Origin: Caryophanales bacterium
GTDB lineage: Bacteria > Bacillota > Bacilli > Bacillales > DSM-4216
DNA length: 50,764 nt
NCBI GenBank assembly: GCA_014896555.1
Contig: JADBKC010000004.1
Location: 1-50,764, forward strand
Reading direction: 5' to 3'
Shown here: one piece after another, positions 8,139-17,000 of the stretch
Position numbering within the stretch: position 1 is the stretch's first letter
How the letters are laid out: each line of letters opens with the position of its first letter
Program-made: the position numbers and the translations under genes
Notes under the pieces: model-generated
Databases searched by the model: none
The model's input: the letters and a program-made list of their open reading frames with translations, nothing else
Told to the model about the DNA's origin: nothing

Positions 8139-8876
8139 TTATAATTCTTTTTCTTGCTCTTGAAAGTACCGCAAACATTTTCGAATAATAAATGGCCGCT
8201 TCTCTGGCAAAAAGAAATCCAGTTTTACCGGCAAGTTGTTTCCCATACGTTCTTTACAAACGGATTGGACTGCTTCCAATTGTCCTTTATACGATGGGTG
8301 GCCGATGATTTCTATAAAGTAAAGCGGGTTTTTCGTTTTGATCAGCGGGATGACCGTATCCTTTTGGATCGCTTTTTCCCATTCCTTTTCTTCCACTTGA
8401 TAAGCAACTGAAATTTCCTTCCTAAACTTTTTCAAGAAGAACTTCTGTTTTCTTTCCTGCTCATTATGCACTTGCAGGGAAATGCACGGAGTGACGACGA
8501 CTGCACAGCGCAAATTGGACTCAATTCTCGTCAACATATTTTTTAATAAAAGCGCTCCGGTTCCCTCAGCTAGAATATGAATACGCTGATTGATGATCTC
8601 CTGTCTTTTTATATAGTGGTATAAGTTCAAGGCAGATTCCACAGCCTTTTCGCTTCCCCAGTGGGCTCCAAAAAAGTTGGAATAAAATACAAGATAGCCG
8701 GATTTCGTCAACTGGTTGATCCATTTCCTCCTAGTTTCATTTTCCGTCCAAAAGCTCCCTTTTTCTGTGACATAATGGTTTTGATCTCCTAGAATCATAA
8801 CGGCAAAACCGTTCGGCTGTACTGGGTAATGAACAATGCACCACTCTCTATCATGCTGAAATATCTTTTGCTGCAT
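8139..8876 (-). CDS. yjaU: YjaU, alpha/beta-hydrolase-like protein
   Basis: 245 residues from ATG 8876 (AAGGAG nine bases upstream). The open frame extends to 9065, but that part lies in the leader. ILAEGTGALLLKNML occupies the place of a nucleophile elbow but lacks the Ser of G-x-S-x-G, and IEIIGHPSYKG lies late in the chain. It may therefore be a non-catalytic hydrolase fold. Synteny with yjaV-med-comZ supports the name. The function of YjaU is not known to me. Confidence 0.8.
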   Translation of the reverse strand: MQQKIFQHDREWCIVHYPVQPNGFAVMILGDQNHYVTEKGSFWTENETRRKWINQLTKSGYLVFYSNFFGAHWGSEKAVESALNLYHYIKRQEIINQRIHILAEGTGALLLKNMLTRIESNLRCAVVVTPCISLQVHNEQERKQKFFLKKFRKEISVAYQVEEKEWEKAIQKDTVIPLIKTKNPLYFIEIIGHPSYKGQLEAVQSVCKERMGNNLPVKLDFFLPEKRPFIIRKCLRYFQEQEKEL

Positions 8877-9033
8877 GATCAACTTCTCCTTCTGCATAGT
8901 GAGTCTTAATATTGTATGAAGGCAACGGATTTTGCGAAAGGGAATTAGCCTATTCAAAACAAAGGAGATTCGAATGAAAAAGAAAGATTTCATCATCGAA
9001 TGGAAGTGTGGTAAAATAGAAATTAAAGTGAAA

Positions 9034-9117
9034 CTTCCATTAGTGAGGTTTTCTTTCATCCCCACTGAAGGTTAGTGGAACGAACCGGGCATTTAGGGGC
9101 AGTGTCCCCTTTTTTTG
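9034..9117 (+). ncRNA. Candidate structured RNA/repeat with intrinsic terminator
   Basis: On the plus strand CTTC...AGTG.GG (9034-9047) can pair with CC.CACTGAAG (9060-9070). A small stem CCACT...AGTGG (9062-9078) competes with it. Then AGGGG (9095-9099) pairs with CCCCT (9106-9110), followed by seven T. No protein gene ends upstream on this strand, so the terminator needs another explanation: a short RNA or a repeat element. The layout seems familiar from other Bacillaceae intergenic regions, but I cannot name it with confidence. Confidence 0.4.
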
Positions 9118-9223
9118 GGTATCTCTTTATGTCCTGCATGCGTTGAGAAAAGGACTTACTGCCTGTTAATGCGGGATATAATGTGGATACATACTGATTT
9201 TACAAAAACGAGGTGAATAACCG

Positions 9224-9406
9224 ATGCGTTTCATTATGACACTGGTATGGGCATTTCTTTTGTCTGTAATGCTCGTATATGTTGTGGGAGCAATGGCTGG
9301 AGCAGCGTTTAATTTCAATCTCAGCCTCCTTTTAACGTTTGTCTTTGCGATTCTGATCTTTTTATTAAGTTCGCTGATTCCAGACGAACCGGTTGAAAAA
9401 CATTGA
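9224..9406 (+). CDS. yjzD: YjzD, DUF2929 small membrane protein
   Basis: 60 residues with two predicted membrane helices (about residues 3-27 and 31-53) and the DUF2929 pattern MRFIMTLVWAFLLS...NFNLS. The ATG at 9224 follows GAGGTGA. The gene converges on clpB across the strong bidirectional hairpin at 9411-9441. In B. subtilis yjzD lies beside yjzC; here clpB has come between them. Function unknown; it should sit in the cytoplasmic membrane. Confidence 0.9.
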   Translation: MRFIMTLVWAFLLSVMLVYVVGAMAGAAFNFNLSLLLTFVFAILIFLLSSLIPDEPVEKH

Positions 9407-9410
9407 ATTC

Positions 9411-9441
9411 AAAAGGGGCGGCCGATAAGGCCGCCCCTTTT
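9411..9441. terminator. Bidirectional terminator yjzD/clpB
   Basis: 13-bp perfect stem 9411-9423 with 9429-9441 (AAAAGGGGCGGCC), loop GATAA, A-tract on one side and T-tract on the other. It serves the convergent pair yjzD (+) and clpB (-). Confidence 0.92.
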
Positions 9442-9520
9442 GGATCTTGATGTTCTTTCATGAATGGCCAGACTGGCTTCTTCAGCCATAAGGCCAGTAT
9501 TCTATCCATCCCTTGTCCAT

Positions 9521-12118
9521 TTAGGAAGAACGGACAACGAGTTCGCCCTTTTCCTCATCAATCACCGCTTCTTTGTTTGGCAAAATGTCGCCAGCAATGA
9601 TTGCCCTTGCCAGTTTTGTTTCTACGTGATGTTGAATGAACCGTTTCAACGGACGGGCTCCATATACTGGATCGAACCCTTCTTTTGCGATTAGCTTTTT
9701 AGCGTTTTCCGTGACTTTAAGATCCAATTCCTGATCTTTCAGTCGTTGTTTTAGTTCACCGAGCATTTTTTCCACAATCGCTTCTACGTTCTTTATCGTC
9801 AACGGTTTAAACAAAATAATATCATCCACACGGTTTAAAAATTCCGGGCGAAAGTGATGCTTTAATTCGTTCAATACTTTTTCTTTTGTCTCCGGTTGAA
9901 TGTCTCCTTCTTCTTTTCGATCTAATAAGTAGGAAGAGCCTAAGTTGGAAGTCATAATGACCACCGTATTTTTGCAATCAACCGTTCTTCCTTGTGAATC
10001 CGTGATTCGACCGTCATCTAGCATTTGCAGCAAAATATTAAATACTTCCGGGTGCGCTTTTTCGATTTCATCCAATAAAACAACCGAATAAGGCTTGCGG
10101 CGAATGGCTTCCGTCAGTTGGCCCCCTTCTTCATAGCCGACATATCCAGGAGGAGCACCGATTAAACGCGACACAGAAAATTTTTCCATATACTCCGACA
10201 TATCGATCCGAATCATTTGCTCTTCGCTATCAAATAATGCCTCCGCGAGCGTTTTCGCCAGTTCTGTTTTTCCAACGCCTGTCGGACCAAGAAATAAAAA
10301 CGATCCGATCGGACGATTTGGGTCTTTGATTCCCGCTCTTGCCCTTAGTACAGCATCACTCACCAGCTTCACTGCTTCTTCTTGGCCGATTACTCTGTTT
10401 TGGAGAATTTGTTCTAATCGCAGTAATTTCTCTCTTTCTCCTTCCACAAGCTTAGTAACAGGAATGCCTGTCCAACGGGAAACGATGCCCGCAATTTCTT
10501 CTTCTGTTACCTCTTCCCGAAGGAGGCGATTTTCATCCTGTTTGGCAGAGGCTTCGTCTTCGAGTTGCTTCAGTTCTTTTTCCACCTGGGGGATTCTGCC
10601 GTGGCGCAATTCAGCTGCTTTATTTAAATCATATCGGTTCTCTGCCAATTCCAGCTCCCTGCGAAGTCTTTCCAGCAGCTCTCGTTTTTCCTGAACTTTT
10701 TGAATCGTCTCTTTCTCCTTTTGCCATCTTGCACGCATTTCATTCGCTTTTTCCTTTAAATCCGCCAATTCTTTTCTTAATATCTCAAGACGTGCTTTGC
10801 TGGCAGCATCCGTCTCTTTTAATAAGGCAGCTTCTTCAATTTCAAGCTGCATCACTCTTCTCGTCACTTCGTCCAATTCTGTCGGCATCGAATCGATTTC
10901 CGTCCGGATCAAAGCGCACGCTTCATCAACCAAGTCAATCGCCTTATCAGGAAGAAACCGATCGGAAATATAGCGGTTAGAAAGCGTTGCGGCGGCTACA
11001 AGAGCCCTATCATGGATATTCACGCCGTGGTGAATTTCAAACCGTTCCTTCAAGCCCCGTAAAATCGAAATCGTATCTTCCACTGTCGGTTCTTGAACGA
11101 GAACTTGCTGGAAGCGGCGTTCAAGAGCGGGATCTTTTTCAATATACTTGCGGTATTCATCCAATGTTGTCGCTCCGATGCAATGGAGTTCGCCTCTCGC
11201 CAGCATGGGTTTCAACATATTCCCTGCATCCATGGCTCCCTCTGTTTTTCCAGCGCCGACAATCGTATGCAGTTCATCAATAAACAACAATATTTTCCCT
11301 TCGCTTTTCTTAACCGCATTTAATACCGCTTTTAACCTTTCTTCAAATTCGCCCCGAAATTTGGCTCCAGCAATCAGTGCGCTCATATCCAAAGCAAAAA
11401 TGGTTTTATCTTTCAATCCTTCAGGGACATCTTTGCGGACAATCCTTTGTGCAAGACCTTCCACAATTGCAGTCTTCCCAACACCCGGTTCTCCGATTAA
11501 AACCGGATTATTCTTCGTTTTCCGCGATAAGATCCGGATCACATGGCGAATTTCGCTGTCCCTGCCTATGACAGGATCCATTTTTCCTTGTCTCGCTTCT
11601 TCGACAAGATCCCGCCCGTATTTTTTCAAAGCTTCATAGACGGCTTCCGGATTTTGGGTTGCCACTTTTTCATTCCCCCTTATCTCCTTGATGATGGTAA
11701 CCAACTGTGATTTTGACACTTGATGTTTATGTAAAAACTGTTTCCAGTCATGATCCGGTAAATCCATGCTTGCCAAAACAACATGTTCTACCGATACATA
11801 ATCATCCTTCCATTGTTCCCGCACCTTGTCTGCTTTTTGAAAAAGCATCTGCAAATTGTTGGAAAGATAGGCGCCATATTGGACACCTTCCCCGCTGACC
11901 TTAGGGTATTCGTCTAACCGCTTTTTAAAATAATCGATGATTTTTTCTTTGGACAGCCCGGCCCGCTCAAAAATATGAACCATTAAGCTATCGCTTTTGT
12001 TCAGCAATGCATAAAACAGATGAGGTAAATCCATTTCTGTATTTTGTTGCTGCTCTGCCAATTTTTGGGCTTCCGCCATCCCTTCCTGGAGCGCATACGT
12101 CATTCGCTGGATATCCAT
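9521..12118 (-). CDS. clpB: ATP-dependent disaggregase ClpB
   Basis: 865 residues, full length for ClpB. It contains an N-domain, AAA-1 with Walker A GEPGVGKT and Walker [10 protein letters not shown], a long coiled-coil middle domain (about residues 405-525, rich in E, K and R), and AAA-2 with GPTGVGKT and [12 protein letters not shown]. It pulls polypeptides out of heat-shock aggregates together with DnaK. ATG 12118 follows GGAGGG with 6-base spacing; the frame extends to 12136. B. subtilis has no ClpB, so this marks a different Bacillaceae lineage. In the 60 bp upstream I see neither a CIRCE repeat nor a tandem CtsR heptamer, so heat regulation is not evident. Confidence 0.97.
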   Translation of the reverse strand: MDIQRMTYALQEGMAEAQKLAEQQQNTEMDLPHLFYALLNKSDSLMVHIFERAGLSKEKIIDYFKKRLDEYPKVSGEGVQYGAYLSNNLQMLFQKADKVREQWKDDYVSVEHVVLASMDLPDHDWKQFLHKHQVSKSQLVTIIKEIRGNEKVATQNPEAVYEALKKYGRDLVEEARQGKMDPVIGRDSEIRHVIRILSRKTKNNPVLIGEPGVGKTAIVEGLAQRIVRKDVPEGLKDKTIFALDMSALIAGAKFRGEFEERLKAVLNAVKKSEGKILLFIDELHTIVGAGKTEGAMDAGNMLKPMLARGELHCIGATTLDEYRKYIEKDPALERRFQQVLVQEPTVEDTISILRGLKERFEIHHGVNIHDRALVAAATLSNRYISDRFLPDKAIDLVDEACALIRTEIDSMPTELDEVTRRVMQLEIEEAALLKETDAASKARLEILRKELADLKEKANEMRARWQKEKETIQKVQEKRELLERLRRELELAENRYDLNKAAELRHGRIPQVEKELKQLEDEASAKQDENRLLREEVTEEEIAGIVSRWTGIPVTKLVEGEREKLLRLEQILQNRVIGQEEAVKLVSDAVLRARAGIKDPNRPIGSFLFLGPTGVGKTELAKTLAEALFDSEEQMIRIDMSEYMEKFSVSRLIGAPPGYVGYEEGGQLTEAIRRKPYSVVLLDEIEKAHPEVFNILLQMLDDGRITDSQGRTVDCKNTVVIMTSNLGSSYLLDRKEEGDIQPETKEKVLNELKHHFRPEFLNRVDDIILFKPLTIKNVEAIVEKMLGELKQRLKDQELDLKVTENAKKLIAKEGFDPVYGARPLKRFIQHHVETKLARAIIAGDILPNKEAVIDEEKGELVVRSS

Positions 12119-12187
12119 ATGGGTCCCTCCATCCATTTTTCATTCTTTTTCCAACATTCATTATTCACTTTTCCAATATAACTGTAA

Positions 12188-12209
12188 AGCCATCCGTCTT
12201 CGGATGGCT
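12188..12209. terminator. Hairpin downstream of yjzC
   Basis: 9-bp perfect stem AGCCATCCG (12188-12196) with 12201-12209, loop TCTT. It lies 14 bp after the yjzC stop on the minus strand. The T-tract is short, so termination may be partial and clpB could be reached by read-through. Confidence 0.55.
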
Positions 12210-12222
12210 TAACTGTTTCTTA

Positions 12223-12402
12223 TTACGGTTTCCGTTTATACGTCCATATTCGTTCGTCATTAGAGTTTTCTGGGAAACGGTCGCCTTTTTCCAATTTGAT
12301 TTGCTTTGGATTCACCACATTGCTTCCAGTATCCCCTATTTCCACATAAAATCCATTATTTGGCGCTTTTTCTCTAGGATGAAAATGCTTTTTTTGTCCC
12401 AA
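12223..12402 (-). CDS. yjzC: YjzC small protein
   Basis: 59 residues from TTG 12402, with GGAGGGG seven bases upstream. The protein starts GQKKHFHPREKAPNNG, continues FYVEIGDTGSNVVNPKQI and ends RIWTYKRKP, closely matching B. subtilis YjzC. The nearby ATG is out of frame, so the TTG is the only start that gives this protein. It was easy to miss because of its length and start codon. Cytosolic, function unknown. It lies directly upstream of clpB on the same strand. Confidence 0.88.
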   Translation of the reverse strand: MGQKKHFHPREKAPNNGFYVEIGDTGSNVVNPKQIKLEKGDRFPENSNDERIWTYKRKP

Positions 12403-12666
12403 CGCATGCCCCTCCGCTTAAACAATCACTATTTTTTGACGCTTCTAGCGTCTATTCATAGTCTCTGCCTGCTGTCATCAACTATGCACGGTTATTTCCG
12501 TCATCCAATCCAACCATTATCATTACTTCGCTTTTCCTAAAAACACCTTAGTGAAAATGATTACAAGTGAGTTTCCCAGCCTTTAGGCAGATGGAGCAGA
12601 TTTCTCTTCGGGATGGCTCTTATGGAAATAATGGATTACCCAAAATGGTTGATGATTCATCTACAG
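12403..12666. other. Intergenic region yjzC-yitW with possible small plus-strand ORF
   Basis: No clear gene. On the plus strand a short frame from ATG 12590 to TAA 12669 ends GSYGNNGLPKMVDDSSTG; a GTG upstream could add a few residues. The sequence looks protein-like, but no ribosome binding site precedes it. It runs directly into the strong hairpin at 12670-12709, which would make a natural terminator for it. It may be a small gene or the remnant of one. Confidence 0.25.
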
Positions 12667-12669
12667 GAT

Positions 12670-12709
12670 AAAAAATCACCTGCGCACCATTATGCGCAGG
12701 TGATTTTTT
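12670..12709. terminator. Bidirectional intrinsic terminator
   Basis: 17-bp perfect stem (12670-12686 with 12693-12709), six-base loop, A-tract before and T-tract after. It lies downstream of yitW on the minus strand and would also end any plus-strand transcript from 12.5 kb. Confidence 0.92.
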
Positions 12710-12781
12710 TCTATACCCAGCGATCATAAACCATCCGCTTCTATAGGCGATTTTCTTTGGAACTGTACCCCTATTTGTTGA

Positions 12782-13093
12782 TTAATCAGGTATCCCTAAT
12801 GCGATTTTAGCGTAGCGGGACATTCGATCTTTCGTCCACGGCGGATTCCAAACGATATTCACGTCGACGTCCTTAATTTCAGGAATGTCGCTTAACGCAT
12901 ATTTCACTTGATCCACAATGGTGGCAGCAAGCGGACAGCCCATTGCCGTCAAAGTCATCGTGATTGTTGCTTTTCCTGCTTCATCCATATCTATACCATA
13001 AACTAGACCAAGATTCACAATATCAATGCCGATTTCCGGATCGATGACTTGTTCAAGTGCGCCGAGAATATTTTCTTTTAAAGCCTCATCCAC
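12782..13093 (-). CDS. yitW: YitW, MIP18-family Fe-S assembly protein
   Basis: 103 residues from GTG 13093, with AAGGAG eight bases upstream; this matches B. subtilis YitW (102 residues). The frame is open to 13135 but without a better ribosome binding site. The DUF59/MIP18 signatures are present: VIDPEIGIDIVNLGLVY, TLTAMGCPLA with the conserved Cys, and NIVWNPPWTKDRMS. The family (SufT, PaaD, MIP18) acts in Fe-S cluster maturation. It is probably co-transcribed with yitV, 75 bp upstream on the same strand. Confidence 0.92.
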   Translation of the reverse strand: MDEALKENILGALEQVIDPEIGIDIVNLGLVYGIDMDEAGKATITMTLTAMGCPLAATIVDQVKYALSDIPEIKDVDVNIVWNPPWTKDRMSRYAKIALGIPD

Positions 13094-13168
13094 TTCCCTC
13101 ACTCCTTTTTCTTCATTTATCATTATTTTAATCATATACTACGGCAGTAATCAAATCATTCATTCCGA

Positions 13169-13930
13169 TTACAATTTTTCGGAAAACCATTCAACTGTTT
13201 TTAACACCCCGAAACGAGACACTTTATGACCGCTTTGTTCATCTAGCATAAAAAAGAGGTCTTCGGGATGGTTTTCATATTGATCCTTGTTGGATAAATA
13301 AAAATCATAGGCATTTTGAAAAGGAACGATCGGATCTTTTTTTCCGTGCCAAAACATTAAAGGACGCCCTTGAAGTTTTTCCGGCTGCTGGCTTAAATCA
13401 TAGGCCCGAAGCCTATTAAATGTTTTTTCCAGTTCCTTTTTCGTAAAAGGAAGATGGTGCCCGCGCTTTTGAATTTCGTTGATTTGCTGGCGGGCATAAG
13501 CCTCATACACTGGAGATCCCATCAAACTGACAGCCGCTTTAATCCAAGAATATTGCGTTAAAGCTCCTAAAGTCACAATTCCTCCCATAGAGGTGCCGGC
13601 AACGCCAATCCGCCCCTCATCTATCCTTTGTTCATAATGATTTTTAATCACTTCTATTTCTTGGATGGTGCTTACCACAATGTCCCAAAATCGATATGTA
13701 AGCTCCCTTTCCGATATGGATTCTTCCCGTTCTCCATTAAAAGAGGCTTCTGGCAAAACAACTCGATACCCTTTTTCGCTTAAATAATAAGCATAATGAA
13801 GATTGTGCTCTTTTGCACTTTGAAATCCATGAATGAATATGATGAACGGTATTTTTTGATCCAGCAATGATTGTTTCACCACATGCAAGACCGGAATATT
13901 GTTCACATATTCTTTTTGAACGACCATCAT
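13169..13930 (-). CDS. yitV: YitV, alpha/beta-hydrolase (esterase-like)
   Basis: 253 residues. The catalytic triad is visible: Ser in VAGTSMGGIV, Asp in WHGKKDPIVPF and His in EQSGHKVSRFG. The oxyanion-side motif is FIHGFQSAKE. No signal peptide, so it is a cytosolic hydrolase of the prolyl-oligopeptidase/dienelactone hydrolase type. The substrate is unknown. Two ATG codons are adjacent at 13930 and 13927; GGGAGG lies about ten bases upstream of the first. It lies upstream of yitW, as in B. subtilis. Confidence 0.9.
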   Translation of the reverse strand: MMVVQKEYVNNIPVLHVVKQSLLDQKIPFIIFIHGFQSAKEHNLHYAYYLSEKGYRVVLPEASFNGEREESISERELTYRFWDIVVSTIQEIEVIKNHYEQRIDEGRIGVAGTSMGGIVTLGALTQYSWIKAAVSLMGSPVYEAYARQQINEIQKRGHHLPFTKKELEKTFNRLRAYDLSQQPEKLQGRPLMFWHGKKDPIVPFQNAYDFYLSNKDQYENHPEDLFFMLDEQSGHKVSRFGVLKTVEWFSEKL

Positions 13931-14220
13931 TTTGACGATTCCTCCCTTCCCTTTCTTTATGTATCATAATCGATAGTCCAAAAATTTCCTATACTTTTTC
14001 ATTTTTCTTATTTTCATCGTTCGTCATTGCGAAAATGCAATAAATTAGGACGATCGCAAATCTACCGAAGGAGGAAAAATAAATCGAAGTCTTCTTGCGC
14101 CAATGACGATCCATGTAGGAGGTGGAAAGGCAGGCAGAAAGTACGTGTGTGGAGTATTAGACGATGAGGCACAATGTAAAGGAACGAATTTTCGTTCAAC
14201 AATAAAAAGGGGTGGATCGA

Positions 14221-14370
14221 ATGGGCAAACGCAATAAATCAAAGCGATTTATTCAAGACGGGAAAAACGCCGTTCAACAACATGCGCTGCAAATTCCTTA
14301 TCATATGACATATGCCGAAGCGGAAGCAGCCAAAATGAACCATCCTCGAAGTTCAACAGAAGAGATTTAA
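14221..14370 (+). CDS. Small basic hypothetical protein (possibly YizC)
   Basis: 49 residues, MGKRNKSKRFIQDGKNA... then HMTYAEAEAAKMNHP. Very basic N-terminus, acidic/alanine-rich C-terminus. AAGGGGTGG precedes the ATG at good spacing. It occupies the yitT-yitV interval, where B. subtilis has yizC and yitU; the name yizC is only a guess from position. The composition resembles small spore or dormancy proteins, but no SASP signature is present. Confidence 0.6.
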   Translation: MGKRNKSKRFIQDGKNAVQQHALQIPYHMTYAEAEAAKMNHPRSSTEEI

Positions 14371-14523
14371 ATGTGGCATCAAACGCTAATTCTTGGCCGA
14401 ACTAGAAAAGCGTCAGGGAAAAGTGCAGAACTCGGGCTTTGAAATGCCCCCTTTCTTTATTGCCGCCTCTTTTTCGTTTTTATTTAGTAAAAAGATTGAC
14501 AAAAGAGAAAAACAAAGGATACC

Positions 14524-14590
14524 AGCCTTCAGCCGCACAAGCGGGCCCGTTACTTATGCAGGACGGAGCCTGCTTGAGTGGCTTTTTTAC
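14524..14590 (+). ncRNA. Candidate small RNA with intrinsic terminator
   Basis: TTGACA at 14496-14501 is followed after 16 bases by GATACC (14518-14523), a plausible but weak promoter. The next ~65 bases can fold into hairpin CCGC-ACAA-GCGG (14533-14544), hairpin GCAGG-ACGGAG-CCTGC (14558-14573), and a closing AGCC/GGCT stem (14531-14534 or 14524-14527 with 14580-14583) followed by six T. No ORF overlaps it. A further 9-bp inverted repeat, GGGCCCGTT at 14543-14551 with 14607-14615, brackets the terminator. No known riboswitch family fits. Confidence 0.45.
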
Positions 14591-14730
14591 ATCATAGTTG
14601 AGCTTGAACGGGCCCAGACTCTTCATCATCTCTCCTCATCCTATTTTTAATGAAAAAAATTGGCTGTTCCTTGTAAGGCGAATGTTGATCCATTCAGCTT
14701 TTACCCTTTAAATGAATACAGCTTTACACT

Positions 14731-15585
14731 TTAGTCTTTTCGGAAGAAGCCGACCACTTCCGCTGTTTCCACAATATTCGTAAAGGCCTTAGGGTCGACA
14801 TTTTGGATGATTTTTTTCAAATCGTACAATTCATAGCGTGTAATCACGATCATCATCATTTGTTTCTCTTTATTGGAAAAAGCCCCTTTTGCCGGAATCA
14901 CCGTTATTCCTCTGACTAGTTTTCTGTATATCTCTTCTTTCATTTCTTGTGGCTTGTCCGTTACAATCATCGCTGTCAATTTTGCATACCTTGTATGGAT
15001 TGCATCAATGACTCGTGTGGAGACGTATAGAGAAACAATTGTATAGAGCGCTTTTTCCCAGCCAAACACGTATCCCGCTGTCAAAACAATAGCCCCATTC
15101 ATCAGAAAAAAATATGTGCCAACCGGTTTATCTTTCATACGGGAAAGTACCATTGCGATGATATCAAGCCCTCCAGTGGAAGCCCCGTATTTGAGCGTCA
15201 AACCGATTCCGACAGCTGCTATCACCCCTCCAAAAACGGCATTCAGTAAAATATCATGGGATAACGATTTAACCGGAAGCAGCTGAAGAAAAATAGACAT
15301 TAATAATACGGAGAGAAAGCTGTAGCATGTAAATGATTTTCCTACTTTTTTCCAACCTAAAATGGCCACCGGAATATTTAATAGCAATAAAAATATACCT
15401 GTAGAAATGTGAATCTTCGTAAATTCCTGCAAAAGATTGGACAATAATTGCGAAATACCGGTAAACCCGCTAGAATATACATTTGCTGGGATTAAAAATA
15501 AATTCATTGCCAGTGCATTTAAAAAGGCGCCGAATACGACAATTACTATTTTTTTTGCTTCATTGCCTATTTTGATGTTGTCCAT
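14731..15585 (-). CDS. yitT: YitT-family membrane protein (DUF161/DUF2179)
   Basis: 284 residues. Five to six hydrophobic segments fill the first ~200 residues, including GAFLNALAMNLFLIPANVYS and the family hallmark LKYGASTGGLDIIAM. A soluble C-terminal DUF2179 domain (about residues 220-280, RGITVIPAKGAFSN... MIVITRYELYDLKKII) follows. GGAGG precedes the ATG at 15585. The function of YitT proteins is not established. It is divergent from the DegV gene. Confidence 0.92.
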   Translation of the reverse strand: MDNIKIGNEAKKIVIVVFGAFLNALAMNLFLIPANVYSSGFTGISQLLSNLLQEFTKIHISTGIFLLLLNIPVAILGWKKVGKSFTCYSFLSVLLMSIFLQLLPVKSLSHDILLNAVFGGVIAAVGIGLTLKYGASTGGLDIIAMVLSRMKDKPVGTYFFLMNGAIVLTAGYVFGWEKALYTIVSLYVSTRVIDAIHTRYAKLTAMIVTDKPQEMKEEIYRKLVRGITVIPAKGAFSNKEKQMMMIVITRYELYDLKKIIQNVDPKAFTNIVETAEVVGFFRKD

Positions 15586-15712
15586 TTTGTTTCCTCCTGA
15601 TTGATCTTACCTGATACCCTTATTCACCTTATTCTCTCATATTAAACATTGTCAAGGGGCAATTGAATAGATACACTAAGGTTAACAACTTTTAATTGGC
15701 AGGTGACTATAG

Positions 15713-16582
15713 ATGGCAATTCGTTTATTTGCCGATAGCGGCAGCGATCTTCCGCTTTCTTTTTTTCAGGAGCATTCTGTTACGTTAATACCGTTGATCG
15801 TTCAATTAGAAAACAAAGCATATGAAGACATCGTTTCGATTGAACCAAAAACCATTCATGATGCGATCCGTAATGGAGCATCTCCCAGTACTTCACAGCC
15901 TTCTCCTGATGTTTTTATGAAGCTTTTTACAGATCTAGCCCAAAGCGGGGATTCAGGCATTTATATTGCTTTTTCTTCCGAATTATCCGGTACCTATCAA
16001 ACGGCGGTCATGATCCGAGATCAAGTAAAAGAAACCTATCCATCCCTTGATCTCACCATTATTGATTCTAAATGTGCGTCCCTCGGCCAAGGTCTAGCAG
16101 TGATCGAAGCCGCTAAAATGATAGAGAACGGAGCTTCAAAAGAAACCATTGTCGAAGAGATCACATTCCGCTGCCGGCATATGGAACATCTTTTTACTGT
16201 GGAAGATTTAAATTTTCTAGCAAGAGGAGGAAGATTATCCCGCGCTTCCGCTTTCATAGGCGGCCTCCTGAACATCAAGCCGCTTTTGCATGTGGAAGAC
16301 GGAAAATTAGTGCCGATAGAAAAAATCCGAGGCCGAAAAAAACTGTTTAAGCGGATGCTTGATTTAATGAAAGAACGCGGCGTAGATCTTTCATCCCAAA
16401 CGATTGGAATCAGTCATGGCGACGACGAACAAACCGCTCTGGAAGTAAAGGAAATGATCGAAGAGCGCTTTGGCTGCCGACATTTTTTCATTCACTCTAT
16501 CGGAGGAGCCATCGGTTCCCACGCCGGCCCAGGTACATTGGCTATTTTCTTTTTGAATGAACTTAGAAAAAGCGACTCTTAA
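15713..16582 (+). CDS. yitS: DegV-family fatty-acid-binding protein
   Basis: 289 residues. DegV/FakB signatures: N-terminal FADSGSDLPLSFFQ (nucleotide/phosphate side), GIYIAFSSELSGTYQTA (fatty-acid carboxylate Ser), EDLNFLARGGRLSRASAF, and C-terminal HSIGGAIGSHAGPGTLAIFF. In other Firmicutes such proteins present fatty acids to the FakA kinase. No kinase gene is nearby. GGCAGGTGA precedes the ATG. Position next to yitT supports yitS. Confidence 0.9.
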   Translation: MAIRLFADSGSDLPLSFFQEHSVTLIPLIVQLENKAYEDIVSIEPKTIHDAIRNGASPSTSQPSPDVFMKLFTDLAQSGDSGIYIAFSSELSGTYQTAVMIRDQVKETYPSLDLTIIDSKCASLGQGLAVIEAAKMIENGASKETIVEEITFRCRHMEHLFTVEDLNFLARGGRLSRASAFIGGLLNIKPLLHVEDGKLVPIEKIRGRKKLFKRMLDLMKERGVDLSSQTIGISHGDDEQTALEVKEMIEERFGCRHFFIHSIGGAIGSHAGPGTLAIFFLNELRKSDS

Positions 16583-16721
16583 TATGCTTTCACGTCGAAA
16601 AGACAGCCATTTTACAGCAAGACAAAAGTGTTTACGTATTCCATTCTCCGTTTCCTGTTACACATATTATCGGCTTTTTAGGTGATACTATCCTTGAAAA
16701 TGTGAAGGAAGGAGAAAAATC

Positions 16722-16853
16722 ATGCCAAGAACGTCCGACAATGACAAAAAAGCAAAAGATCGTCAAGCATCTCGTGAAGAAAAGAACATTTTAAAAGAAA
16801 AAAACCGAGAAGCAGGAAAAAGCCAATACTCGAAAAAAACCGATCATTTATAA
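16722..16853 (+). CDS. DUF3941 miniprotein
   Basis: 43 residues, extremely hydrophilic (K, R, E, N, D) with the DUF3941 ends: N-terminal TSDNDKKAKDRQA and C-terminal GKSQYSKKTDHL. AAGGAAGGAG lies six bases before the ATG. Probably intrinsically disordered. Family function unknown; such proteins are restricted to Bacillaceae. The hairpin at 16889-16938 should terminate its transcript. Confidence 0.85.
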   Translation: MPRTSDNDKKAKDRQASREEKNILKEKNREAGKSQYSKKTDHL

Positions 16854-16888
16854 TCAATCGTCCTTTCTCTTTTATGTCTTCCTGCTAA

Positions 16889-16938
16889 AAAGAGGTCGCA
16901 ACGAGCGCTATTTGCGCTTGGGGCGAGCCTCTTTCTTT
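16889..16938 (+). terminator. Terminator after DUF3941 gene
   Basis: Outer stem AAAGAGG (16889-16895) with CCTCTTT (16928-16934), inner AGCGC/GCGCT stem, then CTTT. Located 36 bp after the stop codon. Confidence 0.75.
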
Positions 16939-17000
16939 ATTGTGATTTTTCAATTTGTTTACTATAATGGAAGAAATCGTTTATAGTCGGAGGTCGTTTC

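Noticed and set aside
12007-12540. 177-codon plus-strand ORF
   Set aside because: It is mostly antisense to clpB and yjzC, has no ribosome binding site and low-complexity content.
14371-14730. Known riboswitch (T-box, SAM, ZTP, fluoride) in the yitT gap
   Set aside because: None of the conserved core motifs of these classes is present, and no downstream gene lies in the right orientation.
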